The notes beneath the pieces were generated by a model. It was not told the origin of the DNA. It saw only the letters and a program-made list of their open reading frames with translations, and did not search any database. Made by a program: the position numbers and the translations under genes. Shown piece after piece: positions 27,099 to 35,845 of a stretch of DNA of 64,000 nucleotides (position 1 is its first letter; every line of letters begins with the position of its first letter). Source of the stretch: Bacteroidota bacterium (GTDB lineage: Bacteria > Bacteroidota > Bacteroidia > Bacteroidales > Prolixibacteraceae); assembly GCA_024278975.1 (NCBI GenBank), contig JAJRSD010000015.1:1-64000 (forward strand). The letters run 5' to 3'.

Positions 27099-28145
27099 AT
27101 GATTGAGTTTCAACCAGATTATCGACAAATAGAAAAAGTGCTGTACAATCAGCGTCCTGATAGATTGCCTCTATATGAACATCATATTGATTTACCGTTT
27201 ATTGAAAAAGTAATGGGTAAGAAAATTGGGTTCGAGGGAGGAAAATCTGAGGACTATGAAGAGTACTATCGGCAAATTATTGGGTTCTGGAAAGAGATGA
27301 CATACGATGCTTTTGATTATGAAGCAGCAATATGTGATATTATCCCCGGGCATGGTGCAATTTCAGGGGGAATGTTAGGTCCCATTCAAACGCGTGATGA
27401 TTTTAACAAATATCCTTTTGATGAAATTCCAAAGATTTTTTGGGAAACCTACACTCCACATCTTGAAGCCATCAGAAAAGTTATGCCTCCCGGAATGAAG
27501 GCATTTGGCGGATGTGGTTACGGTATTTTCGAAACAAGCGAAGACCTTGTTGGATATGAAAGTCTTGCAGTAATGCAATATATTGATCCGGATCTGTTCG
27601 CTGATATTTTTGTGAAAATTGGCGATCTATTTGTGGCCCTCTGGTCAGAAATGATCAATCGTTACGATGATCTGTTTGTCTTTTTCCGAATGGGCGACGA
27701 TCTGGGATTCAAAACATCAACATTACTTGAGCCGGATACAATTCGTAAGCATATTCTGCCGCAATATGAACGGGTAATTCATCTGGTACATCAAACAGAT
27801 AAAAAATTTCTTTTGCATAGTTGTGGTAATATTTTCGAAATCATGGAAGATATTATCGCCACAGGAATTGATGCAAAACATTCCAATGAAGATGAGATTG
27901 CACCATTCGATAAGTGGATAACCAATTATAATGATCGTATCGGTCTGTTCGGAGGGATTGATGTTAATACGCTCTGTTTAAATCCTTACGATGATGTTTA
28001 TCGGATTGTGCTGGAGAATGGACGGAAATTCAGAAATATAAGTAAAGGTTATGGTTTAGGCTCAGGAAACTCCATTGCCGGATATGTTCCGGTTGATGGA
28101 TTTATGGGAATGATTGATGCAGTTAAAAAAATACGCGAAGATTAA
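27099..28145 (+). CDS. URO-D superfamily protein, second copy, divergent
   Basis: A 348-residue cytoplasmic protein, clearly of the uroporphyrinogen decarboxylase/methyltransferase superfamily: LYEHHIDLPF near the start, FFRMGDDLGFKTS mid-protein, and HSCGN with His240 and Cys242. It has only low similarity to the copy at 12968. The later Cys of MtaA-type zinc sites is missing (GLGSGNSIAGYVPVDG). It sits nine bases after a GH38 and 46 bases before a sugar permease start, tightly within the catabolic operon, which argues against a role in haem. Related proteins are common beside glycosidases in Bacteroidota and Lentisphaerae, without an assigned reaction. Confidence 0.82.
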   Translation: MIEFQPDYRQIEKVLYNQRPDRLPLYEHHIDLPFIEKVMGKKIGFEGGKSEDYEEYYRQIIGFWKEMTYDAFDYEAAICDIIPGHGAISGGMLGPIQTRDDFNKYPFDEIPKIFWETYTPHLEAIRKVMPPGMKAFGGCGYGIFETSEDLVGYESLAVMQYIDPDLFADIFVKIGDLFVALWSEMINRYDDLFVFFRMGDDLGFKTSTLLEPDTIRKHILPQYERVIHLVHQTDKKFLLHSCGNIFEIMEDIIATGIDAKHSNEDEIAPFDKWITNYNDRIGLFGGIDVNTLCLNPYDDVYRIVLENGRKFRNISKGYGLGSGNSIAGYVPVDGFMGMIDAVKKIRED

Positions 28146-28191
28146 CATAGAGAAATTCAAAAATAGATTAAGTAATATTTTAAAAGCAATT

Positions 28192-29367
28192 ATGAAAAAC
28201 AAAATTAAATTACAACATTTTATCCCGGTACTTATGGCATTTTTTGTTATGAGTTTTGCCGATTTGGTAGGAACAGGAGTAGATGAATTAAAACAGAGCT
28301 CGGAGACACCCCGTTACATACTTCAGTTAATACCTTTTGTGGCATTTATCTGGTTCTTTATTCTGTCGGTGCCGGTTGGTATTTGGCAAGATAAAATTGG
28401 TAAGAAGAAAGCACTTAACTTTGGAATATTGATAACGGCTATTGGACTTTTTGTCCCTTTGCTCGGGAATACTCTCCCTGTAATTTTATTGGCTTTTTCT
28501 CTACTTGGAATTGGTAATACAATTATTCAGGTTTCGGCAAATCCTCTTTTAATGGATATTGTACCTGCTGATAAAGGTTCGAGTTACATGAGTTTCTCGC
28601 AGTTTCTTAAATCGATAGGTTCGATGATTGGTCCGTTTGTGGCAGCTGTGCTGGGGCCCAAAATTGCAATTATGGTTGGCGATACTTCGGGCGTTGGAAC
28701 CTGGCGTTACGGGTTGTATCTTTTCGGATTTATTGCTTTCCTTTCGTGGGCATGGCTTGCTTATGCCAAGGTTGAAGAGTCGAAACCGGAAGGAGAACGC
28801 GCCTCTTTGGCTTCGTGTTTTAAGTTACTTAGTAACAATTTTGTTCTTATGATGGTTGTGGGAATATTTCTTGTGGTAGGGATAGATGTAGCCATGAACT
28901 CAAATATTGGCAACTTTCTTGAGCAGAAAATAGGTATCGATGCCGAAGCAGCCAAATACGGAAAGTCGATGTATTTCTTTGCAAAAATGATAGGTACATT
29001 TGTGGGTGCAATCCTGTTGACAAAATTTGCACCCCGAAAATTTCTAATAGGTTCTTCAATACTGGCAACTGTTGCTTTAACAGCCTTAGCATTTACCTCT
29101 AACGAGATTACTGCATGGGTTATTATATTTGTTGTAAGTCTTGGAGTTTCCAATATCTTCCCCCTGATTTTTTCAATTGCAGTTGGTAAAATGCCCGACC
29201 GTGCTAACGAAATATCAGGATTGATGATGATGGCAATTAGTGGTGGCGCAATTATTCCGTTTATTGTTGGATGGGCCATGGATTCGTGGTTGCCCGGAGG
29301 AATATTTGTTCTTGTTGCTTGTGGCGTTTACCTGCTGTTTATAGGTTTTATTAGCAAAGCAAAATAA
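28192..29367 (+). CDS. FucP/GlcP-type MFS sugar permease
   Basis: A 391-residue inner-membrane permease with about 12 hydrophobic segments. MSFADLVGTGVDELKQ in the first segment, GNTIIQVSANPLL and the conserved acidic and Asn positions resemble the fucose permease/glucose-galactose (FHS) branch of the major facilitator superfamily, a proton or sodium symporter. The frame extends upstream to an ATG at 28114 inside the previous gene, but the ATG at 28192 places the first membrane segment normally. In this locus mannose is the expected cargo, feeding the isomerase and PfkB kinase; fucose is the alternative. Confidence 0.88.
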   Translation: MKNKIKLQHFIPVLMAFFVMSFADLVGTGVDELKQSSETPRYILQLIPFVAFIWFFILSVPVGIWQDKIGKKKALNFGILITAIGLFVPLLGNTLPVILLAFSLLGIGNTIIQVSANPLLMDIVPADKGSSYMSFSQFLKSIGSMIGPFVAAVLGPKIAIMVGDTSGVGTWRYGLYLFGFIAFLSWAWLAYAKVEESKPEGERASLASCFKLLSNNFVLMMVVGIFLVVGIDVAMNSNIGNFLEQKIGIDAEAAKYGKSMYFFAKMIGTFVGAILLTKFAPRKFLIGSSILATVALTALAFTSNEITAWVIIFVVSLGVSNIFPLIFSIAVGKMPDRANEISGLMMMAISGGAIIPFIVGWAMDSWLPGGIFVLVACGVYLLFIGFISKAK

Positions 29368-29388
29368 TTACATATCTGGCTTGTTTAT

Positions 29389-31224
29389 ATGTTTAAGAAT
29401 TTAATTTTATTTACTCTTTTTTTCTTGTTGTTAAAAGTTTCTTTAGCACAACAAGTTGCAAGTCGTATTCCCGGAAGTCCGTATCCCGTTTCCGGAACAC
29501 CATCGAAATTGTATGTTACTAACGATTGGGGATGGGGAAGTGAGAAGCAATTTACAACCTTAACATTGCAAGGTTTACTTGCCAAGGCAGGTAATACCAT
29601 GATTTATAACGAAAGCGGTGTTGGTTATTCTGTTTGGGTCGAAGATTTGGTTGCAAATTATGGCGTTACAGTTGACAAAATATATTACAACAATTTTAAA
29701 GGTTTAATAACCCATTTTCAGAATAGTTTTGATGGTTATATTTTATGCAATATAAAAGATAATTCATCGAATGTGGCTGTGTCGTTATGCGCACAACTGA
29801 ATGCGATTGCTGTTACTCCCGAAAATGAATCCTTAATGGTTTCGTTGGGAAAACAAAAGTTAATGGATGTCAGAGGAAAAGATGAGGAGTGGGCTTTGGA
29901 ATCAGATTATGCTTCAAAGTTCAGTAAAGATATTGTTAGTTTTCAGAGAGAGGATAAATGTGCATTTTTAAGCGATTATTCAATTTTTGCCGATGCTTTT
30001 CAGTTTTTCGATACTGACATTAACAGCGAGCTAGTTAACGATGCATTTGAGAGAATGAACAGTAACAGAGTTGTAATGGGATGGGGTCCCGATGAGGAAA
30101 ATACGGTAAAAAAAATCTCACAGAATTCGCTTCAGTTAAATGGAACCGACTGGACAGAAAACCTACCTGTTCTCTCGAATTTTGAAGCAGAGTTAAAACA
30201 AAAAACTCATGCGGCAACGGTTAACGACGAAGACAATGTTCATACGGTTTGTTTTCTGGTTTCTGACGGAGATAATTTCGACTGGTTGTTAAAAGAGTTT
30301 TATGGTCATCCAAAAGCCTATGGCAGCCCAAACAGAGGTCAGGTTAGTATTGGCTGGTCAATTTCGCCTGCGTTAAGCGAATTGGGACCAACCATTATGA
30401 ACTATTTATACGACAATGCAAGCAACACTTCTTCAGCAAAAGATTTCTTTATCGGAAGTACTTCAGGTATTGGATATATGAATCCTGACTATTTCCCCCA
30501 CCTACAGGAATCGGCCGATTTAACAAATAAATTTATGAAGAAAGCCGATTTAAATATATTGAATATAATTGGCAAAAATTACAGAACAAGCGATATGCAA
30601 AAGTTCTTATCTCAGGATAATATTGATGCAATATTCTATTACAAATACGATAATTATGCAGGATTAAACGGGAACATTTACATTGTTAACGACAAACCTG
30701 TAATAGGTGCCCGGTACAGGTTGTGGGAAGGATTTGATAATGCGGAAACTTTAGCTGCAAAGCTAAACAATCAGTCAACCGATGCATATTCTGCGGATGG
30801 TTACAGTCTGATTGCAGTTCATGCCTGGTCGTTTAATCAATATGTTGTTGACGAAATAAACGCTTGTGCTTCAAGACTTAACAGCAATGTAATTGTTCTC
30901 CCGCCTGATGAGTTTGTAATGAGAATTAAGAAAAAGTTTGGTTTGCCAACGGCAGTTAATACCGATGTTTTTACCGAAGGATTTAAAGTTTATCCCAACC
31001 CTGTTTGTTCTGATTTTATGAATTTTAAAGGAGATTTTAGAAGAGATGATGTTATTGAAATAGTTGATGTTAATAACAGATTAATACTCAGGAGTATTAT
31101 TAAAAACGAACATATAAATACTTTGAGAATAGATTTGAAAAACAGTATCAGCAACGGTTTATACATCGTTAGAATTGTCAGAGACAGTAAGGTTTATACG
31201 ACAAAAGTTACGGTACAAAGATAA
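29389..31224 (+). CDS. GxGYxYP family putative glycoside hydrolase with T9SS domain
   Basis: A 611-residue protein with a signal peptide (about 1-20), the two-part GxGYxYP module found in glycan-use loci, and a C-terminal T9SS sorting domain (about 530-611; VYPNPVC, ending TTKVTVQR). The name motif appears as GIGYMNPDYFP near residue 360, with the second aromatic changed to Asn. VCFLVSDGDNFDWL supplies a likely catalytic or metal Asp pair. No biochemical activity is established for this family as far as I know. It is exported across the outer membrane. A second GxGYxYP-like protein fused to an Ig domain is at 38345. Confidence 0.82.
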   Translation: MFKNLILFTLFFLLLKVSLAQQVASRIPGSPYPVSGTPSKLYVTNDWGWGSEKQFTTLTLQGLLAKAGNTMIYNESGVGYSVWVEDLVANYGVTVDKIYYNNFKGLITHFQNSFDGYILCNIKDNSSNVAVSLCAQLNAIAVTPENESLMVSLGKQKLMDVRGKDEEWALESDYASKFSKDIVSFQREDKCAFLSDYSIFADAFQFFDTDINSELVNDAFERMNSNRVVMGWGPDEENTVKKISQNSLQLNGTDWTENLPVLSNFEAELKQKTHAATVNDEDNVHTVCFLVSDGDNFDWLLKEFYGHPKAYGSPNRGQVSIGWSISPALSELGPTIMNYLYDNASNTSSAKDFFIGSTSGIGYMNPDYFPHLQESADLTNKFMKKADLNILNIIGKNYRTSDMQKFLSQDNIDAIFYYKYDNYAGLNGNIYIVNDKPVIGARYRLWEGFDNAETLAAKLNNQSTDAYSADGYSLIAVHAWSFNQYVVDEINACASRLNSNVIVLPPDEFVMRIKKKFGLPTAVNTDVFTEGFKVYPNPVCSDFMNFKGDFRRDDVIEIVDVNNRLILRSIIKNEHINTLRIDLKNSISNGLYIVRIVRDSKVYTTKVTVQR

Positions 31225-31245
31225 AAGGGTAATAAAAGATAATAT

Positions 31246-31977
31246 ATGCTTATAAAATATTCTATATTCATTTTAACTCTATTTTTTTATTCATTCCCGG
31301 TAAATGCGAGTGAAAAACAAAAAGTAAAAGCCGGTACACAAACACCTCAGAAGTTTGTAGAGAGCGTACCTTTAAATTATCTTTTGTATTTGCCTGAGGA
31401 TTACGACCCGAATCGCAAAGAGGGTTACCCAACAATCCTGTTTTTACATGGAGCAGGCGAACGTGGAGATAGTCTAAACATATTAACTCACTGGGGACCG
31501 CCACGAATTGCAGAAGAACAAGGACTGCCTTTCATTGTGATCTCGCCACAATGCCCCAAAGGTTACTGGTGGACTTCTATGATGTTCCCCTTAAAAAGTC
31601 TGCTCGATTATTCTATAAAAACATACAATATTGATACAAGTCGAATTTATCTTACCGGATTGAGTATGGGAGGTTACGGAACATTTGCGTTTTCGTTGTT
31701 GTACCCCAACTATTTTGCAGCGGTTGCACCCATGTGCGGTGGAGGGACACCAAGTATGGTGAATTTTTGTAATAACTATCCGCCAATTTGGGTTTTTCAT
31801 GGCGATGCCGATAAAATTGTACCAATCGGGAGCTCACAAATAATGGTTGATAAAATGAAAGATGCCGGATACGATGTGAAATTTACAATTTATAAAGGCG
31901 GAGATCATTATATGTTTCAAAGAGCATACCGGGAGGAAGGACTATTCGACTGGTTTTTAGAACATAAAAAAGAATAA
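31246..31977 (+). CDS. Secreted alpha/beta-hydrolase esterase (PHB depolymerase/prolyl-oligopeptidase-like)
   Basis: A 243-residue alpha/beta hydrolase with a signal peptide (about 1-22). LFLHGAGERG is the oxyanion region, GLSMGG holds the nucleophile Ser140, HGDADKIVP the Asp, and GGDHYMF the His. It resembles small esterases found next to glycosidases (carbohydrate esterase-like, feruloyl or acetyl esterase), with no binding module. It follows the GxGYxYP gene by 21 bases. The ester removed from the glycan is unknown; acetyl is the simplest guess. Confidence 0.85.
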   Translation: MLIKYSIFILTLFFYSFPVNASEKQKVKAGTQTPQKFVESVPLNYLLYLPEDYDPNRKEGYPTILFLHGAGERGDSLNILTHWGPPRIAEEQGLPFIVISPQCPKGYWWTSMMFPLKSLLDYSIKTYNIDTSRIYLTGLSMGGYGTFAFSLLYPNYFAAVAPMCGGGTPSMVNFCNNYPPIWVFHGDADKIVPIGSSQIMVDKMKDAGYDVKFTIYKGGDHYMFQRAYREEGLFDWFLEHKKE

Positions 31978-32020
31978 AATATTCATAACATTAAAATAAA
32001 ATAATTAACTCATTAAAAGT

Positions 32021-33319
32021 ATGAAAGAACTAATTGTAATAATTTTGGGATTTACTCTTTTTATAGGTTGTAATTCCGTATCAAAAAAAGATATTGAACT
32101 TGCAAACAAAATAAAAAGCAATGAAAATTTCCGGGTAGTTAAACAAAAGGCCAAAGAGCTTATTTCAACCGGATTCTCGGCAGGTGCCGGTTACGGTGAA
32201 GTGTGGATACGTGATTTTAATACCTTCGTGGAACTTGCCTTGGAAGTAAACAACAAGGAACTGGTTAAAGAGAAACTATTGATGTTTTTTAAGTTTCAGG
32301 GCGACGACGGGAATATAGTGGATGGTTATATTCCAAAAGAAAAGAGTGCTGCCGGAGGATATGATTATATCTATTCAGATTTGGCACCGGGTTTTGCCGC
32401 ACATAAAAATACCGTTGAAACCGATCAGGAATCATCGTTAATACAGGCGGTTTACAAATATGTGGAAAAGAGTGGTGACAAAGAGTTATTAAATCAGGAG
32501 ATTGGCGGAGTAACCATTACAAAAAGAATGGAAAAAGCCTTTGAATATTTACTTAATGACAGATACAGTGAAGAGTACGGTTTAATAATCGGGGGAACAA
32601 CCGCTGATTGGGGCGATGTGCAACCGGAAACGAAATGGGGTGTAAATATTGATGACAGCACGCACTGGGCCATCGATATCTACGACAATGCAATGTTGGT
32701 TATTGCTTTGAAAAACTTTATCGAATTGGTTCCGGGATCAGCTCGGAAATGGAAGTCGGTACTTACCGGTTTTGAAACGAATATCAGAAAGTATTTATGG
32801 GATGCAGATAACAATAAGTTCATCCCGCACGTTTATCTTGTCGGTTCTCCTTTTCCACCGGATTTTAACGAGAACGAGATCTTTTACACGGGAGGTACGG
32901 CAGTAGCCATCGAAGCCGGTTTGTTAAATAAAGAAGAGGTGAAGATCTCTCTCGAAAAGATGATTGCCAATAAGAATGCTGTTGGCGCCGTCACTATCGG
33001 GTTGACACTGTACCCCGCATATCCCGATGGTTTCTTTCAAAATCCGATCCTGACAAAGGCATATACTTATCAAAATGGTGGCGACTGGACCTGGTTTGGC
33101 GGCCGGATGTTGCAGCAGCTTGTAAATTATGGTTTTGTGAAAGAAGCCTACGAACAGGTTTTACCGTTTAACGAAAGAGCTATAAAAAACGATGGTTTTT
33201 ACGAATGGTACACCATAAAAGACGAGCCCAAAGGATCGGCTGCGTACCGTGGTTCGGCAGGAGTTTTGTATCAGGCACTGGTGTTGATGGAAGAGTGGGC
33301 TGCAAAAGTTGAGGGGTAA
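32021..33319 (+). CDS. Lipoprotein with (alpha/alpha)6-barrel glycosidase-like domain, family unassigned
   Basis: A 432-residue lipoprotein (LFIGC, Cys about 17). The helical repeats and motifs GYGEVWIRDFNTF, TETDQESSL-like KNTVETDQESSLI, TTADWGDVQPE, DIYDNAMLVIAL and NGGDWTWFGGRM are those of six-hairpin glycosidases such as GH15/GH63/GH100-like or debranching-type proteins. Candidate catalytic acids are the Asp of WIRDF and the Asp/Glu of DWGDVQPE. I cannot fix a GH family. It lies just upstream of the GH92, and both are lipoproteins, so they may work in series. Confidence 0.72.
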   Translation: MKELIVIILGFTLFIGCNSVSKKDIELANKIKSNENFRVVKQKAKELISTGFSAGAGYGEVWIRDFNTFVELALEVNNKELVKEKLLMFFKFQGDDGNIVDGYIPKEKSAAGGYDYIYSDLAPGFAAHKNTVETDQESSLIQAVYKYVEKSGDKELLNQEIGGVTITKRMEKAFEYLLNDRYSEEYGLIIGGTTADWGDVQPETKWGVNIDDSTHWAIDIYDNAMLVIALKNFIELVPGSARKWKSVLTGFETNIRKYLWDADNNKFIPHVYLVGSPFPPDFNENEIFYTGGTAVAIEAGLLNKEEVKISLEKMIANKNAVGAVTIGLTLYPAYPDGFFQNPILTKAYTYQNGGDWTWFGGRMLQQLVNYGFVKEAYEQVLPFNERAIKNDGFYEWYTIKDEPKGSAAYRGSAGVLYQALVLMEEWAAKVEG

Positions 33320-33344
33320 GAATGTTTAGTTGAAAATATTGATT

Positions 33345-35648
33345 ATGAAGATTTTAAAATTGTATATTCTGTTTCTGATTCTGGGAATTTCAGTTTCCTG
33401 TTCAAATTCAAAAAAAACATCTGTATCCGAAATAAATTACATTTCAAAAGTAAATACTTTAATTGGCAGCGATTCGGAGTTTTCGCTTTCCAACGGAAAT
33501 ACCTACCCTGCAATAGCTTTGCCATGGGGAATGAATTTCTGGACACCGCAAACTGCCGAAACGGGAAATAACTGGATGTATGCCTACGATGCCCATAAAA
33601 TAAATGGGTTCAGGCAAACGCATCAGGCAAGTAACTGGCTGGGCGATTACGGGTGCTTTTCAATTTTTCCCTTAACAGGAGAACTGAAAATTAAAGAGAA
33701 GGAGCGGGCTTCGTGGTTTTCGCACAAAGCAGAAACGGCAAAGCCTCATTACTATAAAGTTTATCTTGCCGATTACGATATTGTTACCGAAATTACGCCC
33801 ACCGAAAGAGCTGCCTGTTTCAGGATTACGTTCCCCGATTCAGAAAACTCGTACATTCTTTTGGATGGTTTAGATAGAGGTGCTCAGGTGAAAATAATAC
33901 CCGAAGAACGAAAAATTACAGGTTATACACGATACAATTCGGGTAGTGTTCCCGAAAATTTCCATACCTATTTTGTTGCTGTTTTTGATAAAGATTTTGA
34001 AACTGTTTCTACCTGGAATGGCGAAAAAATAAATGTCCGCAACCAAAACGAAGAGGGAGAAAAAGTAGGTGCAGTTGTGGGATTCAAGACAAAACGTGGA
34101 GAGCAGGTAAACGTTAAAGTTGCATCTTCATTCATTAGTATTGAACAGGCAGAACTGAATCTGAAACGGGAGATTGGTAAAAAAGATTTTGAAACCATAA
34201 AAAACGAGGGAGAAGCAATTTGGAACAACGAACTTTCGAAAATAAAAGTTGAAGGTGGTACCGAAGCGCAAGTCAGTACATTTTACTCTGCCCTCTATCG
34301 TACACTCTTATACCCAAGAAAATTTTATGAGTTCGATAAAGACAATAAAATGGTGCATTACAGTCCGTATAACGGGAAAGTGCTACCCGGCTACATGTTT
34401 ACCGATAACGGTTTTTGGGATACATTCCGTGCTGTATTTCCATTCTTTACTTTAATGTACCCCAACCAGAACTCAAAAACTATGAAAGGTTTGGTAAATA
34501 CATACAAAGAGAGTGGCTGGCTGCCCGAGTGGGCAACTCCCGGTCATCGAGACTGTATGATTGGCTCCAATTCAGCATCAATAATTGCCGATTCGTACCT
34601 GAAAGGAATTCGCGGTTACGACATAAATATTTTATACGAAGCATTATTGAAAAATACAAAAGGACATCATAAAGATTTTCATTCGGTGGGCCGATTTGGC
34701 GCAGAGTATTACAACAAATTAGGATATGTTCCGTACGATGTTGGTATTAACGAAAATGCCGCCCGCACACTTGAGTACGCTTATGCCGATTATTGCCTTT
34801 ATGAACTTGCAAAAGAATTAAAGCGACCTCAGGAAGAAATTGAACTTTTCAAACAGAGAGCTCATAATTATAAAAAGCTGTTCGACCCGGAACATAATCT
34901 GATGAGAGGTAAAAACGAAGACGGTTCATTTCAGTCGCCGTTTAATCCCTTAAAATGGGGCGACGCTTTTACCGAAGGAAATAGTTTGCACTACACCTGG
35001 TCGGTATTTCAGGATATTGAAGGATTAATAGATTTAATGGGAGGCAAGAAGGAGTTTGTGCAGATGCTGGACACCGTGTTTTCGATGCCACCCGATTTTG
35101 ATTGCTCGTATTACGGAATTATAATTCATGAAATAAGAGAGATGCAAATTGCTAATATGGGTAATTACGCGCACGGAAACCAACCAATTCAACACATGAT
35201 TTATTTGTATAACTACGCGGGGCAGCCATGGAAAACGCAAAAATATGTTCGCGAAGTGATGGATAAACTTTATCTCGACACCCCCGATGGTTATTGTGGC
35301 GACGAGGATAACGGACAAACATCAGCCTGGTATGTTTTTAGTGCAATGGGTTTTTATCCGGTTACTCCCGGATCTGGGCAATATGTTATGGGATCTCCTA
35401 TTTTCAAAAAAATTACTTTGCAACTTGAAAATGGAAATACTTTTGTAATTGATGCACCGGACAATTCTCAAGAAAACATTTATATAAATAAAGGTTTTTT
35501 AGATGGAGAAGTATTTAATAAAAATTGGATAAATCACTCAACTATAACAAAAGGCGGCAAATTGGTTTTGAAAATGAGTGATGTCCCTAATAAAAAGCGA
35601 GGCGTTTCAAAAGATGATAAACCGTTTTCGATGTCGCTTGGACAATAA
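33345..35648 (+). CDS. GH92 protein with catalytic acid Glu replaced by Gln
   Basis: A 767-residue lipoprotein (ISVSC) starting at ATG 33345 (an in-frame TTG lies 15 bases earlier). The layout is complete GH92: N-terminal beta domain, then (alpha/alpha)6 barrel with DNGFWDTFR, and GDEDNGQTSAW with the base Asp residues. The block that normally reads GNEPS reads GNQPIQ: the CAA codon at 35181-35183 is Gln613, at the position of the general-acid Glu (compare GNEPS in the partial GH92 at base 646). In the described Gln-type GH92 the substrate is mannose-1-phosphate diester, where the leaving group needs no acid help. So this enzyme may release mannose from Man-alpha-1-phospho linkages, or it may be an inactive binder. 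Confidence 0.92.
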   Translation: MKILKLYILFLILGISVSCSNSKKTSVSEINYISKVNTLIGSDSEFSLSNGNTYPAIALPWGMNFWTPQTAETGNNWMYAYDAHKINGFRQTHQASNWLGDYGCFSIFPLTGELKIKEKERASWFSHKAETAKPHYYKVYLADYDIVTEITPTERAACFRITFPDSENSYILLDGLDRGAQVKIIPEERKITGYTRYNSGSVPENFHTYFVAVFDKDFETVSTWNGEKINVRNQNEEGEKVGAVVGFKTKRGEQVNVKVASSFISIEQAELNLKREIGKKDFETIKNEGEAIWNNELSKIKVEGGTEAQVSTFYSALYRTLLYPRKFYEFDKDNKMVHYSPYNGKVLPGYMFTDNGFWDTFRAVFPFFTLMYPNQNSKTMKGLVNTYKESGWLPEWATPGHRDCMIGSNSASIIADSYLKGIRGYDINILYEALLKNTKGHHKDFHSVGRFGAEYYNKLGYVPYDVGINENAARTLEYAYADYCLYELAKELKRPQEEIELFKQRAHNYKKLFDPEHNLMRGKNEDGSFQSPFNPLKWGDAFTEGNSLHYTWSVFQDIEGLIDLMGGKKEFVQMLDTVFSMPPDFDCSYYGIIIHEIREMQIANMGNYAHGNQPIQHMIYLYNYAGQPWKTQKYVREVMDKLYLDTPDGYCGDEDNGQTSAWYVFSAMGFYPVTPGSGQYVMGSPIFKKITLQLENGNTFVIDAPDNSQENIYINKGFLDGEVFNKNWINHSTITKGGKLVLKMSDVPNKKRGVSKDDKPFSMSLGQ

Positions 35649-35667
35649 AATAGTGGATGATTTTTGA

Positions 35668-35805
35668 ATTCTAAAAGTACTCGATTCAAGTAGGGATATT
35701 GTCAACATTAACCTATCTGGAAATGGGTTTAAAGAAGGAGTGTTTTTTGTGAAAATTGAAAGTGAAAATAATTCTTATTCAAAGAAAATTATTAGCAGTA
35801 ACTAA
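35668..35805 (+). pseudogene. Relic T9SS C-terminal sorting domain (headless)
   Basis: Between the GH92 stop and the next gene, one frame is open from 35668 to a TAA at 35803-35805. It reads like a type A T9SS tail: KVLDSS, then LSGNGFKEGVFFVKIESE, then SKKIISSN at the end. There is a stop just before it (35665-35667) and no start codon or body. GH92 is a lipoprotein in another frame and does not continue into it. It is the last 45 codons of a secreted gene whose body was deleted or swapped out. Confidence 0.75.
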
Positions 35806-35845
35806 TTTGGTGAATTGAAACCATTAATATTTAAAATAGTCTATT

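Noticed and set aside
28114-28191. Upstream start for the FucP-type permease
   Set aside because: It lies inside the previous gene and adds a charged tail before the first membrane segment.
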